NCBI GenBank assembly: GCA_938042195.1
Contig: CALIRQ010000004.1
Location: 1-64,000 of the forward strand
Origin: an uncultured archaeon
GTDB taxonomy: Archaea; Thermoproteota; Bathyarchaeia; 40CM-2-53-6; CALIRQ01
Length of the DNA stretch: 64,000 bases
Direction of reading: 5' to 3'
The notes beneath the pieces were generated by a model that ran no database searches, was not told the origin of the DNA, and saw only the letters and a program-made list of their open reading frames with translations. Below are positions 34,182 through 43,278 of the stretch, in pieces (the first letter of the stretch is position 1; every line of letters starts with the position of its first letter). The position numbers and the translations under genes were made by a program.

Positions 34182-35039
34182 ATGCCGAAGGTCGGGGTGC
34201 ACGTATCCATAGCCGGCTCAGTGGATAGGGCCGTCGATAGGGCCATTGCCCTTGGCTGCGATACCTTCCAGATCTTCACCAGGAACCCGAGGGGGTGGCG
34301 GCGGAGGAGGCTCGGGGATGGGGAGGCCCGGGAGTTCGCTAGGAAGCTCGGGGCATCGGGCATCGGCCCGGCCGTGGGCCACATGCCCTACCTCCCGAAC
34401 CTGGCATCGCCGAAGAGGGCCGTATACGCCAAATCGGTCGAAGCCCTCGGGGCGGAGCTGGCCACCTGCCGAAGGCTTGGGATACCATATTTGGTTGCGC
34501 ATCTGGGCAGCCATTTGGGCGCGGGGGCCGAGGAGGGATCGAGGCGGGTTATCGCGGCGATCAACTCGGCCCTCTCGGAGGGCCCGGGCGATGTTATGCT
34601 ATTGCTGGAGAACGGCTCGGGCTCCAAGAACGGCATCGGCTCGACCTTCGAGGAGATCGCCCGAATAATCGATGGGGTGGATGCGAAGGAGCGGGTGGGC
34701 GTTTGCCTCGATACATGCCACGCCTTCGCCGCCGGCTACGATCTGAGGGATGAGGGCTCCCTCGGGGAAACGATGGACGAGTTCGAGAGGGCGCTGGGCT
34801 TGTGGAGGCTGAAGGTCGTTCACATAAACGATTCCAAGGGCGGCTTGGGCTCGGGCGTGGATAGGCATGAGCATATAGGCATGGGGCGGATAGGGGATGG
34901 GGGGTTCAGGGCCATATTGCGCCATGGGGCGCTGGCCCGGCTCCCGATGATCCTCGAAACCCCGCTCGATGGGCGCCGGGACGATGTGGAGGAATTGAGG
35001 TGGGTCCGCAGGCTGGCGGGGGAGGCCGGCCCGGCTTGA
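34182..35039 (+). CDS. nfo: Endonuclease IV (AP endonuclease)
   Basis: A 285-residue TIM-barrel DNA repair enzyme cleaving 5' to abasic sites using three zinc ions. Metal ligands lie in VGHMPYLPNLASP, HLGSHLGAG, ENGSGSKNGIG, CLDTCHAFAAGYD, VHINDSKGGLGSGVDRHEH and the terminal ETP. Full length. AAGCTTTTATC about 25 nt upstream of ATG 34182 predicts a leaderless transcript. Confidence 0.96.
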   Translation: MPKVGVHVSIAGSVDRAVDRAIALGCDTFQIFTRNPRGWRRRRLGDGEAREFARKLGASGIGPAVGHMPYLPNLASPKRAVYAKSVEALGAELATCRRLGIPYLVAHLGSHLGAGAEEGSRRVIAAINSALSEGPGDVMLLLENGSGSKNGIGSTFEEIARIIDGVDAKERVGVCLDTCHAFAAGYDLRDEGSLGETMDEFERALGLWRLKVVHINDSKGGLGSGVDRHEHIGMGRIGDGGFRAILRHGALARLPMILETPLDGRRDDVEELRWVRRLAGEAGPA

Positions 35040-35102
35040 GGAAGGGGCCGAGCGGATTAAAGGATATATACCCCAACCCGGCCAATCCTATACGGACCGC
35101 CC

Positions 35103-35579
35103 ATGGCTTCATCGAAGCGGCTTCCCCCGCTCCTGTTATTGATTCTGGCCGCCTCATTGGCGGCTCATGCGATCCCCCGAGCCATGGCCCAAGCTTGGGC
35201 CGAAGGGGGAGGCGTTGTATGGGGCTACGTCTATGGGTATGATTGGAGGGGGCGCTTGAAGCCCATATCTTGGGCCAGGATCGAAACGGCCGATGGCCAA
35301 TACTCCGCCACTTCGATGGACGGCTTTTACGAGCTCGTTTTGCCCTCGGGGACGTTCGTCATAAGGGTTATCGCCCCCGGCTATGCCGAGCAGGTGGCCA
35401 CGGTGGCCGTGACCAGCGGCTCCTCCTCCTCTATCGACTTTTACTTGGAGCAGAGCCGGACGCCCATACCGGAGTACCCGGCCCTCGCGATGCCCGCCTT
35501 GATGGCGCTGGCCTTGGCAATGGCCCTCATGATCGCGAAGAGGAGGATCCGGGCGGGCGCCCCGGGCTCCCCACCTTGA
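35103..35579 (+). CDS. Small surface protein with CarboxypepD_reg-like domain and C-terminal anchor
   Basis: A 158-residue exported protein: signal sequence (about 8-28, LLLLILAASLAAHAIPRAMA), one beta-sandwich domain (GYVYGYDWRGRLKPISWAR to IDFYLEQ), then IPEYP followed by a hydrophobic helix and KRRIRAG. The single domain is clearly related to the last domain of the 1239-residue surface protein (GSVYGFNWKG to YDFYLEPE). IPEYP-helix-Arg/Lys resembles archaeal C-terminal sorting or anchor signals. TATA GGATATATACC lies 30-40 nt upstream of ATG 35103. Its 3' end overlaps the convergent dehydrogenase gene by 53 nt. Confidence 0.8.
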   Translation: MASSKRLPPLLLLILAASLAAHAIPRAMAQAWAEGGGVVWGYVYGYDWRGRLKPISWARIETADGQYSATSMDGFYELVLPSGTFVIRVIAPGYAEQVATVAVTSGSSSSIDFYLEQSRTPIPEYPALAMPALMALALAMALMIAKRRIRAGAPGSPP

Positions 35580-36456
35580 CGCCATTTATGGCCTCGTAGA
35601 CCTTTATTATCGATCCCCAATCCTCCTCCCCTAGCCCGAATGCCTTGGCGGCTTGGAGCAGCTGGTATACAAGGCCGGCCAAGGGCGTGAAGAGGTTCAG
35701 CTCCCTGGCCTCCTCCAAGAATAGGCCTATGTCCTTATGCATCAAGCCGGTCTTGAAACCCGGCGAGAAGTCCCTGGCTAGGAGCTTCGGGAGGCGGTTC
35801 CTGAGGGCCCACGAATCCCCGGTCCCGAACCTGAGCACCTCAAGGGTCTTGGGATCGATTCCGTACTTCGAGGCCCATAAGGCGGCCTCGAAAAGGCCGA
35901 GCGTGTTTATGGCCGCCATGAGGTTGTTCGCGAGCTTCACTGCCTGCCCGCTGCCCACCGGGCCAACGCGGACCACGACCTTGCCTATCTTCGAGAGTAT
36001 CCGCTCGGCCTCCTCGAAGGCGCCCTCCTCGCAGCCCACGAGGATCGTTAGCTCGCCCCTCTCGGCGGCCAGATACCCCATATAGGGCGCCGTGATCGGC
36101 GCGTCGATGAACTCGATCCCCATCGCCCTTAGCCCCTCCCCAATCTCGATCGCCGCCTTGGGCCCTATGGTGCTCAGGTTGATGACCATTCGGCCCCTAC
36201 CCAGGCCATGGGCCGCGCCCTCCTCGCCGAAGAGGGCCTCCTTGACCTCCTTCGGCGACGGCAGGCTCAATAGGATGGCGTCGGACCGCTCGCCAACCGC
36301 CTTCGGCGAGGAGGCCCTTGCGGCACCCCTCCCGCAAGCCCCCTCCAAGGCCTCCTCCCTAATATCGAAGACCGTCAGCGGATAGCCGGCTTTGAGCAAG
36401 TTCGCGGCGACCCTGCTCCCCACTATGCCCAACCCTATGAGCCCTAATCTTTTCAC
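35527..36456 (-). CDS. Beta-hydroxyacid dehydrogenase (3-hydroxyisobutyrate dehydrogenase family)
   Basis: A 309-residue NAD(P)-dependent dehydrogenase: Rossmann start RLGLIGLGIVGSRVA, substrate region FIDAPITAPYMGYLAAERGE (the usual GG of this family's motif is replaced by PY) and catalytic lysine in GSGQAVKLANNLM. Family members oxidise 3-hydroxyisobutyrate, tartronate semialdehyde reductase substrates and related acids. GTG 36456 with AGGTG 6 nt upstream marks the start. The C-terminus ends in a Ser-rich tail within the convergent overlap. Could belong with the acid-metabolising genes that follow. Confidence 0.9.
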   Translation of the reverse strand: MKRLGLIGLGIVGSRVAANLLKAGYPLTVFDIREEALEGACGRGAARASSPKAVGERSDAILLSLPSPKEVKEALFGEEGAAHGLGRGRMVINLSTIGPKAAIEIGEGLRAMGIEFIDAPITAPYMGYLAAERGELTILVGCEEGAFEEAERILSKIGKVVVRVGPVGSGQAVKLANNLMAAINTLGLFEAALWASKYGIDPKTLEVLRFGTGDSWALRNRLPKLLARDFSPGFKTGLMHKDIGLFLEEARELNLFTPLAGLVYQLLQAAKAFGLGEEDWGSIIKVYEAINGVKVGSPGRPPGSSSSRS

Positions 36457-36611
36457 GGGAAGCACCTGAGGGTTTTTGGCCGCCCGAGATTTTAAGCTTT
36501 CCCGTCCTGGGCGAATCGCGGTTAATCCATACGCAGAAATTCTCATCACGACTTAAAACGATAAGATTCTTTAGTTTTTTAAAAAAAGGGTGGGGTTTGT
36601 AAGATCCTCTG

Positions 36612-38057
36612 TTACAGCTTGATCCCGAAGAAGCCCGCGATCACCGTACCAGTTAGGAAGATGTAGAATGCGATTCCGCCTATGAGGATTATTGTGTGGA
36701 TCGGGTGCGGCCAATACTCCTTCGGCAGGCCCTTATAGGTTACGTAGAGGACGGAAATCATGGTGATGAACATGAAGGCGGCCCCAAGCGTCGATCCTAT
36801 CTGGACCAGTACTGCGGGGCTTGCAACGAGTGCAAGCACGAACGCGCAAATAGTGAAGATCGCCACCCACATATAGTACCAATCCCTTTGCGGCCTCCTC
36901 CTCACGGCCGGTATGGCTTGCCACATCCCCTCGGCCATGACGCGGCTGTTCCCATCCATAACGGACAAAAACGTATCCCAAAGGGTTACGGCGGCTAGGA
37001 AGAGGAATAACGCGAAGCCCCAGGGCCCCACGTATTCGCCGAAGTATCGCGCTTGCTCAACGGCCGTTTTGATGCCCGCCGGCACCAACCCCAATGGCCT
37101 CAGGATCGTCATCCCGCTGAACATGTAGCTCAAGGAGCCGAATAGCGCCAAGGGCGTATAGACATAGATCATATCCGTTCTCAGCAGGGATAGCCAAGCC
37201 TTGAAGTTCTTAAGGCTCTCCGGGCTGGTGGAGGGCATGAACCCCTTTACCGGGATCTCCTCCGGCTTCGCCCTGAGCCCGGTGATCTTTGCCACATATT
37301 GCCCCATCGCATAGCCCTTCTCCCTGGCGTATATGGCGTATCTGGTCATCTCCAGCTGGCCCCCTCCGAACGCCCAGCCGAACATCGTGACCATGAACGC
37401 CAAGGCGCCGGGCTTTGGAGGTATGTATCCGAAGCTGAACATGCCCCTTATGAACTCCCCGACCGCCTCGGGATAACGAGCCCCCGTTGCTATGACCACC
37501 CCCATCATGCCGAAAGTGAGCATCAACGAGGTAACCGTTACTATTTTTTCAATGACATTATATATGACCTTTGGCCCTGCCAACGTGATGACGGCGATTA
37601 TGGCAATAACGTAGCCCCAAAGCATATAGGTTCCGGTTTTCGTCAACTCGAACAAGGCCGTTCCCGCGGAGGACGAGCAACCGGCGAAGAACCAGGCATC
37701 GCTGATGATGACGGAAAACATGTAAAGCCATACCAGCCATAGGAATGGGCGTATCCTCGCGAATAAGCGCATTGGGGATTCTCCGGTGGCTATCGTATAC
37801 TTGGACCATAGGTAGTTATTCGTCACTTTGATTAGGGCGCTCAAGAGGATGGTCCATGCGAAGGCCGCCCCATACATGGCTCCCGCGATGGAGCATATTA
37901 TCAGCTCTCCCGTGCCGACCTCCAAGCCGCTCACGATGAACCCTGGCCCGATCCACCTCACCTTTCCCCTAAGGGTGTCCCATCCAGATGGCGGAGCCGG
38001 TATCTCCTTGACCTCATATTCTTCGCCCTTCGAAATTACCGTCTTCTTAGCCTCCAT
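36612..38057 (-). CDS. Divergent Nramp-family transporter
   Basis: A 481-residue, about 11-12-helix transporter related to Nramp divalent-metal carriers by its N-terminal VRWIGPGFIVSGLEVGTGEL and overall layout. The metal-binding DPGN of helix 1 is replaced by SGLEVGTG, and the helix-6 MPH motif by a GGGQLEM-type sequence, so metal transport by the standard mechanism is unlikely. Such Nramp relatives may carry other cations or organic substrates. It is divergent from the Fe-S hydratase genes with an A+T-rich 194-bp gap between them. Confidence 0.8.
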   Translation of the reverse strand: MEAKKTVISKGEEYEVKEIPAPPSGWDTLRGKVRWIGPGFIVSGLEVGTGELIICSIAGAMYGAAFAWTILLSALIKVTNNYLWSKYTIATGESPMRLFARIRPFLWLVWLYMFSVIISDAWFFAGCSSSAGTALFELTKTGTYMLWGYVIAIIAVITLAGPKVIYNVIEKIVTVTSLMLTFGMMGVVIATGARYPEAVGEFIRGMFSFGYIPPKPGALAFMVTMFGWAFGGGQLEMTRYAIYAREKGYAMGQYVAKITGLRAKPEEIPVKGFMPSTSPESLKNFKAWLSLLRTDMIYVYTPLALFGSLSYMFSGMTILRPLGLVPAGIKTAVEQARYFGEYVGPWGFALFLFLAAVTLWDTFLSVMDGNSRVMAEGMWQAIPAVRRRPQRDWYYMWVAIFTICAFVLALVASPAVLVQIGSTLGAAFMFITMISVLYVTYKGLPKEYWPHPIHTIILIGGIAFYIFLTGTVIAGFFGIKL

Positions 38058-38105
38058 TCTCCCACCACGAAAATAACTTCACATTTTCAAGGATTGTTTG
38101 AAATT

Positions 38106-38117
38106 CATATTTATAAG
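38106..38117 (-). promoter_or_regulatory. TATA box of the Nramp-like gene
   Basis: Minus-strand ACTTATAAATAT in the A+T-rich divergent gap, about 50 nt upstream of ATG 38057. Confidence 0.5.
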
Positions 38118-38211
38118 TATTTCGCTTAACAGCTTTTCTTAATCATCAAAAAATCATTAAATCTAAAACGTAAAATTAACATGAATTTTAAAATTCAAAC
38201 CGATCGAATCC

Positions 38212-38223
38212 AAATCTTTATTA
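38212..38223 (+). promoter_or_regulatory. TATA box of the Fe-S hydratase operon
   Basis: AAATCTTTATTA about 30-40 nt upstream of the TTG start at 38252; GGTGG at 38237-38241 is the likely ribosome site. Confidence 0.5.
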
Positions 38224-38251
38224 ATGCGCCCCTTTAGGTGGCTATGGAAAC

Positions 38252-39151
38252 TTGCCAATCCCAGAGGAATTGATCAAGGATACCGCTTCGAAACTTTATG
38301 AGAGGGCCTTGAAGGAGCTTCCAGGGGATGTCCTCGAGGCCTTGCAAAGGGCCCATGAAAGGGAAACGAACGCCATCGCCAAAGGGATCCTTTCGGCGAT
38401 CGTGGAGAACTCGAAAATGGCCAAGGAGAGGGATTTGCTCATATGCCAGGACACTTGCATCCCGGCTTATTGGGTGAGGATCGGGACGAGGGCGGTTTTG
38501 GAGGGGGATCCCATCAAGGCGATTGGGGAGGGATCGCGAAGGGCGACCCAAAGAATCCCCCTAATACCCCATTGCGTCCACCCGCTTACGAGGGCGAACA
38601 CCGGGACGAACGTGGGCATCCACGTCCCGGTCCTCCACATAGACCTTTTGCCAGGGGCCGATTACGTGGAGCTCGTGGCTATGCCGATAGGCTCGGGCTC
38701 CGAAACCGCCCCCAGCGCGCTTAGGATCTTCTCCTATGCGGATCCCATATGGGCAGTTAAGAAGTTCGTTTTGGATACGGTCGTCGAGGCGGGGGGAAAA
38801 CCATGTCCTCCGATAATCGTCGGGGTCGGCATGGGGACCTCCTTCGATTATGTCGGATGGTTGGCCAAGATGGCGGCCTTCCGCCCGCTCAACATGCGGA
38901 ACCCGGATCCGGAGGTGGGGAGGATGGAGGAGGAACTCCTTAACGCCATAAATGGCACCGGCATAGGACCCATGGGCATGGGCGGGGATACGACGGCCTT
39001 GGCGGTCAACATCGAGATAGGCCATACCCATACGACCGAGATGCCCGTCGCCGTGAAGCTGTTATGCTGGGCCGCTAGGAGGGCCTCGGCGAGGATATAT
39101 TCCGATGGGGGGGTCGAATACTTAGTTGGGGATGGGATATGGGGAACGTGA
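38252..39151 (+). CDS. Fe-S hydro-lyase alpha subunit (class I fumarase/L-tartrate dehydratase type)
   Basis: A 299-residue alpha subunit of a two-subunit [4Fe-4S] dehydratase. Cysteines that can hold the cluster: C65 (ICQDTC), C108 (PHCVHP) and C185 (GGKPCPP). Also NTGTN and IGSGSE. Two family positions are unusual: QDTG is QDTC here, and the GGKTT segment is GGDTT ([14 protein letters not shown]), so the substrate may not be fumarate or tartrate. TTG start, because the nearby ATG at 38244 is out of frame. Overlaps the beta subunit. Confidence 0.9.
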   Translation: MPIPEELIKDTASKLYERALKELPGDVLEALQRAHERETNAIAKGILSAIVENSKMAKERDLLICQDTCIPAYWVRIGTRAVLEGDPIKAIGEGSRRATQRIPLIPHCVHPLTRANTGTNVGIHVPVLHIDLLPGADYVELVAMPIGSGSETAPSALRIFSYADPIWAVKKFVLDTVVEAGGKPCPPIIVGVGMGTSFDYVGWLAKMAAFRPLNMRNPDPEVGRMEEELLNAINGTGIGPMGMGGDTTALAVNIEIGHTHTTEMPVAVKLLCWAARRASARIYSDGGVEYLVGDGIWGT

Positions 39152-39744
39152 TTAGGCTGGAAACGCCCTTGAGCGAAGGGGACGCGAGGGCCTTAAGGGT
39201 TGGGGACGTAGTTTATCTCACGGGGACCATTTACCAGATCAGGTTGGGAGGCCACCTGAAGGCCCTCGAATGCGCTGAGAAGGGGGAGCGGCCCCCATTC
39301 GACCTCGAGGGCTCTGTGATCTATCACGCATTTTCCTCCATAGCCCGAACCGATGCCGGATGGAAGCTCAATTATATCGGCGCGACCACGAGCGCTTTGC
39401 TAAATAAATATGAGCCACCGCTCATCCGAGGGTTCAAGATCAGGGGGATCGTAGGCAAGGGTGGGATGGATAGGGCGACGTTGGAGGCCATGAGGGAGAT
39501 TGGATGCGTCTACTTGGCCCAAGTGGGAGGAGCCTCGGCCCTTTACACCTCGAGGGTGAAGGGGGTTCATGCGGCGTATTGGGAGGAGCTGGGGGCCGAA
39601 AAGGTCTTCGCCCTCAGGGTTGAGGATTTCGGTCCCCTCCACGTCGGCATGGATGCCCACGGCAACAGCCTATACGAAAACGTAAGCTCGGCCGTTAAGA
39701 GCAAGCTCCCGGAGATCTATAAAGCGTTGAAGATAGTCGTTTGA
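39139..39744 (+). CDS. Fe-S hydro-lyase beta subunit (class I fumarase/L-tartrate dehydratase type)
   Basis: A 201-residue beta subunit: LRVGDVVYLTGTIYQIRLGG, IRGIVGKGGMD and LAQVGGASALYTSRVKGVHA are typical of the FumA/TtdB C-terminal domain. ATG 39139 overlaps the alpha gene by 13 nt; GTG 39148, overlapping the alpha stop as GTGA, is an alternative. Forms the active enzyme with the alpha subunit. Confidence 0.92.
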   Translation: MGNVIRLETPLSEGDARALRVGDVVYLTGTIYQIRLGGHLKALECAEKGERPPFDLEGSVIYHAFSSIARTDAGWKLNYIGATTSALLNKYEPPLIRGFKIRGIVGKGGMDRATLEAMREIGCVYLAQVGGASALYTSRVKGVHAAYWEELGAEKVFALRVEDFGPLHVGMDAHGNSLYENVSSAVKSKLPEIYKALKIVV

Positions 39745-39839
39745 AAGCGGAGCGGGCGATGCTCTGATCTCTGGCGATGGAAGACCCCCGCTCTTTATCG
39801 AGGGATCGTTGGCATCCGTGAAGAGCGATGAAAAAGGTT

Positions 39840-40751
39840 TCACGCGATTTTCACAGGAACGTTTAATGCATCCGAGATGAGTTCCTTATAGTATAAGAGC
39901 TCCTCCCCTTCGACTGGGTTGACGCATCCTAATTGGTAGTTCCTCCCCAATAACCTATATTTCGGTACGCCAAATGCATGGTACGGACGGAGAACGACCC
40001 CCTCGACGCTCTTCAGATCGGATATCAACCTCACGATTCCATCGATGACCCCCTTGGACATATTAACGGTTGGTACGAGGGGTATAGAGATTATCATCCT
40101 TCTCCCATACGCATCAATCAATTTTAGGTTCTTTAAGATCAACTCGTTAGACTCTCCGGTATACCTTTTATGGGCTTCTGGATCGCTATGTTTTAAGTCG
40201 TACAGGATCAAATCGGCATAAGGCAAAAGGGGCTTGACCGCCTCCTCCCAGGGGGCATGCCCACACGTTTCGATGGCGGTATCGATGCCCATCCTTTTGG
40301 CGCCCCTCATGATCTCCATGGAGAAATCCGGTTGATAAAGCGGCTCCCCGCCAGATAACGTTATTCCGCCGCCCGAGTCGCGATAGAACTTCACATCCCT
40401 CCCCGCCACCTCCAGCACCTCCTCAGCATTCTTCACCTCCCCGACCATTTCCAACGCGCCATTCGGGCAAGATTCCACGCACTTGCCGCATGAATCGCAT
40501 CTTTGCCTGTTTATGACAAGCCCTTCATCCCTCGCCTCAATAGCCCTTTTGGGGCAAATGGCTACGCAAATAAAACATCTCTTACATCTATCTTCGTAAT
40601 ACAGCACCTCGGGGAATGGATTTTGTCCCTCCGGATTGGAACACCAAATGCACCTCAATGGGCAACCCTTCAAGAAGATAACGGTTCTAATCCCGGGGCC
40701 GTCGTGAACGCAGTATCTCTGGATATTAAATATAACTCCGCGTGCCTTCAT
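39840..40751 (-). CDS. Glycyl radical enzyme activase (radical SAM)
   Basis: A 303-residue PflA-like activase that uses S-adenosylmethionine to place the glycyl radical on its partner. The radical SAM motif CPLRCIWC (about 30-37) is followed by two ferredoxin-type clusters (CKRCFICVAICP and CDSCGKCVESCP), then SGGEPL. The inserted ferredoxin domain marks the class serving dehydratase- or decarboxylase-type glycyl radical enzymes rather than plain pyruvate formate-lyase. It starts 17 nt after the enzyme gene, same operon. Confidence 0.96.
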   Translation of the reverse strand: MKARGVIFNIQRYCVHDGPGIRTVIFLKGCPLRCIWCSNPEGQNPFPEVLYYEDRCKRCFICVAICPKRAIEARDEGLVINRQRCDSCGKCVESCPNGALEMVGEVKNAEEVLEVAGRDVKFYRDSGGGITLSGGEPLYQPDFSMEIMRGAKRMGIDTAIETCGHAPWEEAVKPLLPYADLILYDLKHSDPEAHKRYTGESNELILKNLKLIDAYGRRMIISIPLVPTVNMSKGVIDGIVRLISDLKSVEGVVLRPYHAFGVPKYRLLGRNYQLGCVNPVEGEELLYYKELISDALNVPVKIA

Positions 40752-40768
40752 TTACAAGCACTTATGAT

Positions 40769-43084
40769 TCAAAGTATATGCTCCGTCCTTCTTATGATCT
40801 CATCCTGTAAGCTCTTCGGCAAATCCACGAATCTCGCGCTATATCCTGAAACCCTGACCAAAAGCCCTTGATATCTCTCCGGATATCGCTGGGCATCCCT
40901 GAGGACCTCGGATGTAATTATGTTCATCCCTATGCCAAACCCACCAAGCCTGAAAAACGTTCTGACGAATGCGATTAACTTCCGAACATCGTCATCCGAC
41001 CTCGCCACCGAGGGGTGAAACGTTATGGTCAGCGCCGTTCCATTCGATATCAAATAATGGTCGATCTTTGATGCGGATTTAGCCGCCGCCGTTGGGCCCT
41101 GTAGATCATATACTGGGGATATATTGTTCGCCAGCGGCTCCCCGGCTCTCCGCCCGCTTGGGAGGGCCTTTGTATTTGCGCCGGCGCTGGCGTGGGCTGC
41201 TACCGAGTAGAGCCCGGGCCTATATACGCCGCCCCTGGGATTTCTATATCCGCTCACTTCCGCACAATATCTTTTCGCAACCTCCTTGGCGTATATGTCC
41301 GCCTCGTCCATGTCGTTTCCGTATTTGGGCGCTTTCAATAGCTTCTGCCTCAAGCCCTCCCTTCCCAAAAAGTTTTCCTCAAGCACCTCAATCAATTCCC
41401 CCAATGGAACGATACCATCCTCATAAACTACCTTTTTGATGGCCGCAAGGGAGTCGGCGACATCCGCCAAGCCTATCCCTTGCGGGCCCGTATAGTTATA
41501 CCTTGCGCCTCCGGCCGTAATATCCAATCCCTTTTCGATGCAATCATCGACCAATAGCGAAAGGTATGGGGTTGGCGCGCGCTCTTGATGGGCCAAATCC
41601 CAAGCATTCAACATCGCAATCATATGCCTTACATAGTAGTTGAGCTTTTCATAGAATTTCCCGATTAGCTCATCAAAGCCTATCCCTGGGCTCTCTTTTA
41701 TCTCTTTCAATGTAAGTTCCAGTACTTTAGCTAAGTTTAGGAATGCTGCATTCGTCCATCCGTAAGCGTTCCCAACTGTGGTCGGCTCTTCGCATCCCAC
41801 TATCGCATATCCCCTGGCCTCCCTAAGCGGTACGCCCAGCGAAAGCAATGTCGGGATTATCACATGGTCATTGAAGAATACCGGTTTTCCGGTGCCCCTC
41901 TTCAGCAATTTGATCGCCTCGAACATGAGTTCATCGGGGGTACTTTCATTAACTCTGACGCACAGAGTGGGTTGCTCCATCATTACGTCTCCATCGACCT
42001 TCAAAAACAGGTATGATAATTCGTTGGTTGCATCGCCCCCATCATCGTTTATGCCCCCCAGCGTTATCATTTGGGACATTGTTACCCCACCATACACCCC
42101 TCCTTTCGGAGGCTCATTGACCTTCCTAACTTCGTTAAATTTCAGCCATAAGCATTGAATGAGCTCTTCCGCCTCGCGTTCCGTTACAATCCCCTTTTCC
42201 ACATCGTGTTTAAAGTATGGATAGAGATACTGATCCATGCGGCCTGGGGAAATGGCCAGCCCATCGCTCTCTATTTGAATGATCAAGTGAGTGAACCAGA
42301 GGGCCTGAAGGGCCTCGTGAAAAGTCCTCGCGGGGTTGGCTGGGACGCTTTCGCATATTTTTGATATTTTCAACAGCTCCTCCTTCCTTATGGGATCCTT
42401 GCACATTTCGCTCAATTCCATTGCCAACTTGGAGTATCTCTCGGAGAATTTTATAACGGCATCGCAAACGATCGATGCAGAATTATAAAAGGCCAATTTT
42501 CTAAGGCCCTCGGGATCTGAGGGATCGGTTCTTTTAATCTTTTCTTCGACATCCATTTTGATGCGTTTGAATCCATTCTTCAGAACCTTTTCATAATCTA
42601 CAACTATGTGCCCAACCCCGTTACGCAAGAAAAGCGTAGAGATTATCGGATTGTCTTCGTCATGAAAAACCCTCTTTGCCTCACCTTCCAAAATGGATAA
42701 GCCGAGCTCTTCTACAGTTTTCCCCCTCCAATATGGGAATACGTTCCTTAAATTTTTTTTAGCCTCCTCGCTGATTTCAAATGCATAAAGGGGCCTCTCG
42801 CTCACGGAATCCAATTGCGTTTCCATCCAAGTGCCAAATTCTGGGAATATCGGAGCGGCTTTTGGCTTGCTGGCTTGATTTCCGACTATCAATTCCCCCT
42901 CATTGATATAAATGCTCATATTGGTGAGGATCCTATCCAATGCCTTCGCTCTTTTTATAATGGTCGGCTCATCTTCGCTTTCCATGTAGGCTTGGGTGAT
43001 CAGGAGGGCCCTCTCATGGCATATGGAAGGTTTCGTCGAAGCGAGGAGATCCCTGATCCTTCGGGTCCTCGGAGTCAGCCCCAT
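40769..43084 (-). CDS. Glycyl radical enzyme, dehydratase/lyase type, substrate unknown
   Basis: A 771-residue PFL-superfamily enzyme. The radical glycine is about G747 in RVSGYSARF, and the active-site thiol about C431 in VGCEEPTTVGNAYGWTNAAF. Having one cysteine with a glutamate two residues on (C-x-E) rather than adjacent cysteines marks the dehydratase/decarboxylase/C-N lyase branch (glycerol, propanediol, choline, hydroxyproline enzymes and relatives), not formate acetyltransferase. The residue between them is Glu instead of the usual Val. Strictly anaerobic enzyme. Gene and activase are more A+T-rich than neighbours. The TATA box at about 43110 gives a leaderless ATG 43084. Confidence 0.94.
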   Translation of the reverse strand: MGLTPRTRRIRDLLASTKPSICHERALLITQAYMESEDEPTIIKRAKALDRILTNMSIYINEGELIVGNQASKPKAAPIFPEFGTWMETQLDSVSERPLYAFEISEEAKKNLRNVFPYWRGKTVEELGLSILEGEAKRVFHDEDNPIISTLFLRNGVGHIVVDYEKVLKNGFKRIKMDVEEKIKRTDPSDPEGLRKLAFYNSASIVCDAVIKFSERYSKLAMELSEMCKDPIRKEELLKISKICESVPANPARTFHEALQALWFTHLIIQIESDGLAISPGRMDQYLYPYFKHDVEKGIVTEREAEELIQCLWLKFNEVRKVNEPPKGGVYGGVTMSQMITLGGINDDGGDATNELSYLFLKVDGDVMMEQPTLCVRVNESTPDELMFEAIKLLKRGTGKPVFFNDHVIIPTLLSLGVPLREARGYAIVGCEEPTTVGNAYGWTNAAFLNLAKVLELTLKEIKESPGIGFDELIGKFYEKLNYYVRHMIAMLNAWDLAHQERAPTPYLSLLVDDCIEKGLDITAGGARYNYTGPQGIGLADVADSLAAIKKVVYEDGIVPLGELIEVLEENFLGREGLRQKLLKAPKYGNDMDEADIYAKEVAKRYCAEVSGYRNPRGGVYRPGLYSVAAHASAGANTKALPSGRRAGEPLANNISPVYDLQGPTAAAKSASKIDHYLISNGTALTITFHPSVARSDDDVRKLIAFVRTFFRLGGFGIGMNIITSEVLRDAQRYPERYQGLLVRVSGYSARFVDLPKSLQDEIIRRTEHIL

Positions 43085-43109
43085 TTCTGGTATCGGCTCC
43101 CTTAGCGCC

Positions 43110-43120
43110 GCTATTTAAGG
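43110..43120 (-). promoter_or_regulatory. TATA box of the glycyl radical enzyme operon
   Basis: Minus-strand CCTTAAATAGC 26-36 nt upstream of ATG 43084. Confidence 0.6.
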
Positions 43121-43278
43121 TTAACTCGATTTCGTGAGGTCGTCAACTTAGGGGTTGAGGGACCGGGGCCATCGCCAGCTCTTCAGCGCGGCGCCGCCCG
43201 GCCAACTCTCTTAAAGCCATTATTTGTCAAGCGATCCCTATAACTGCCAGCGATCCGAAGGGCTGGCTGAAAGCTCAA

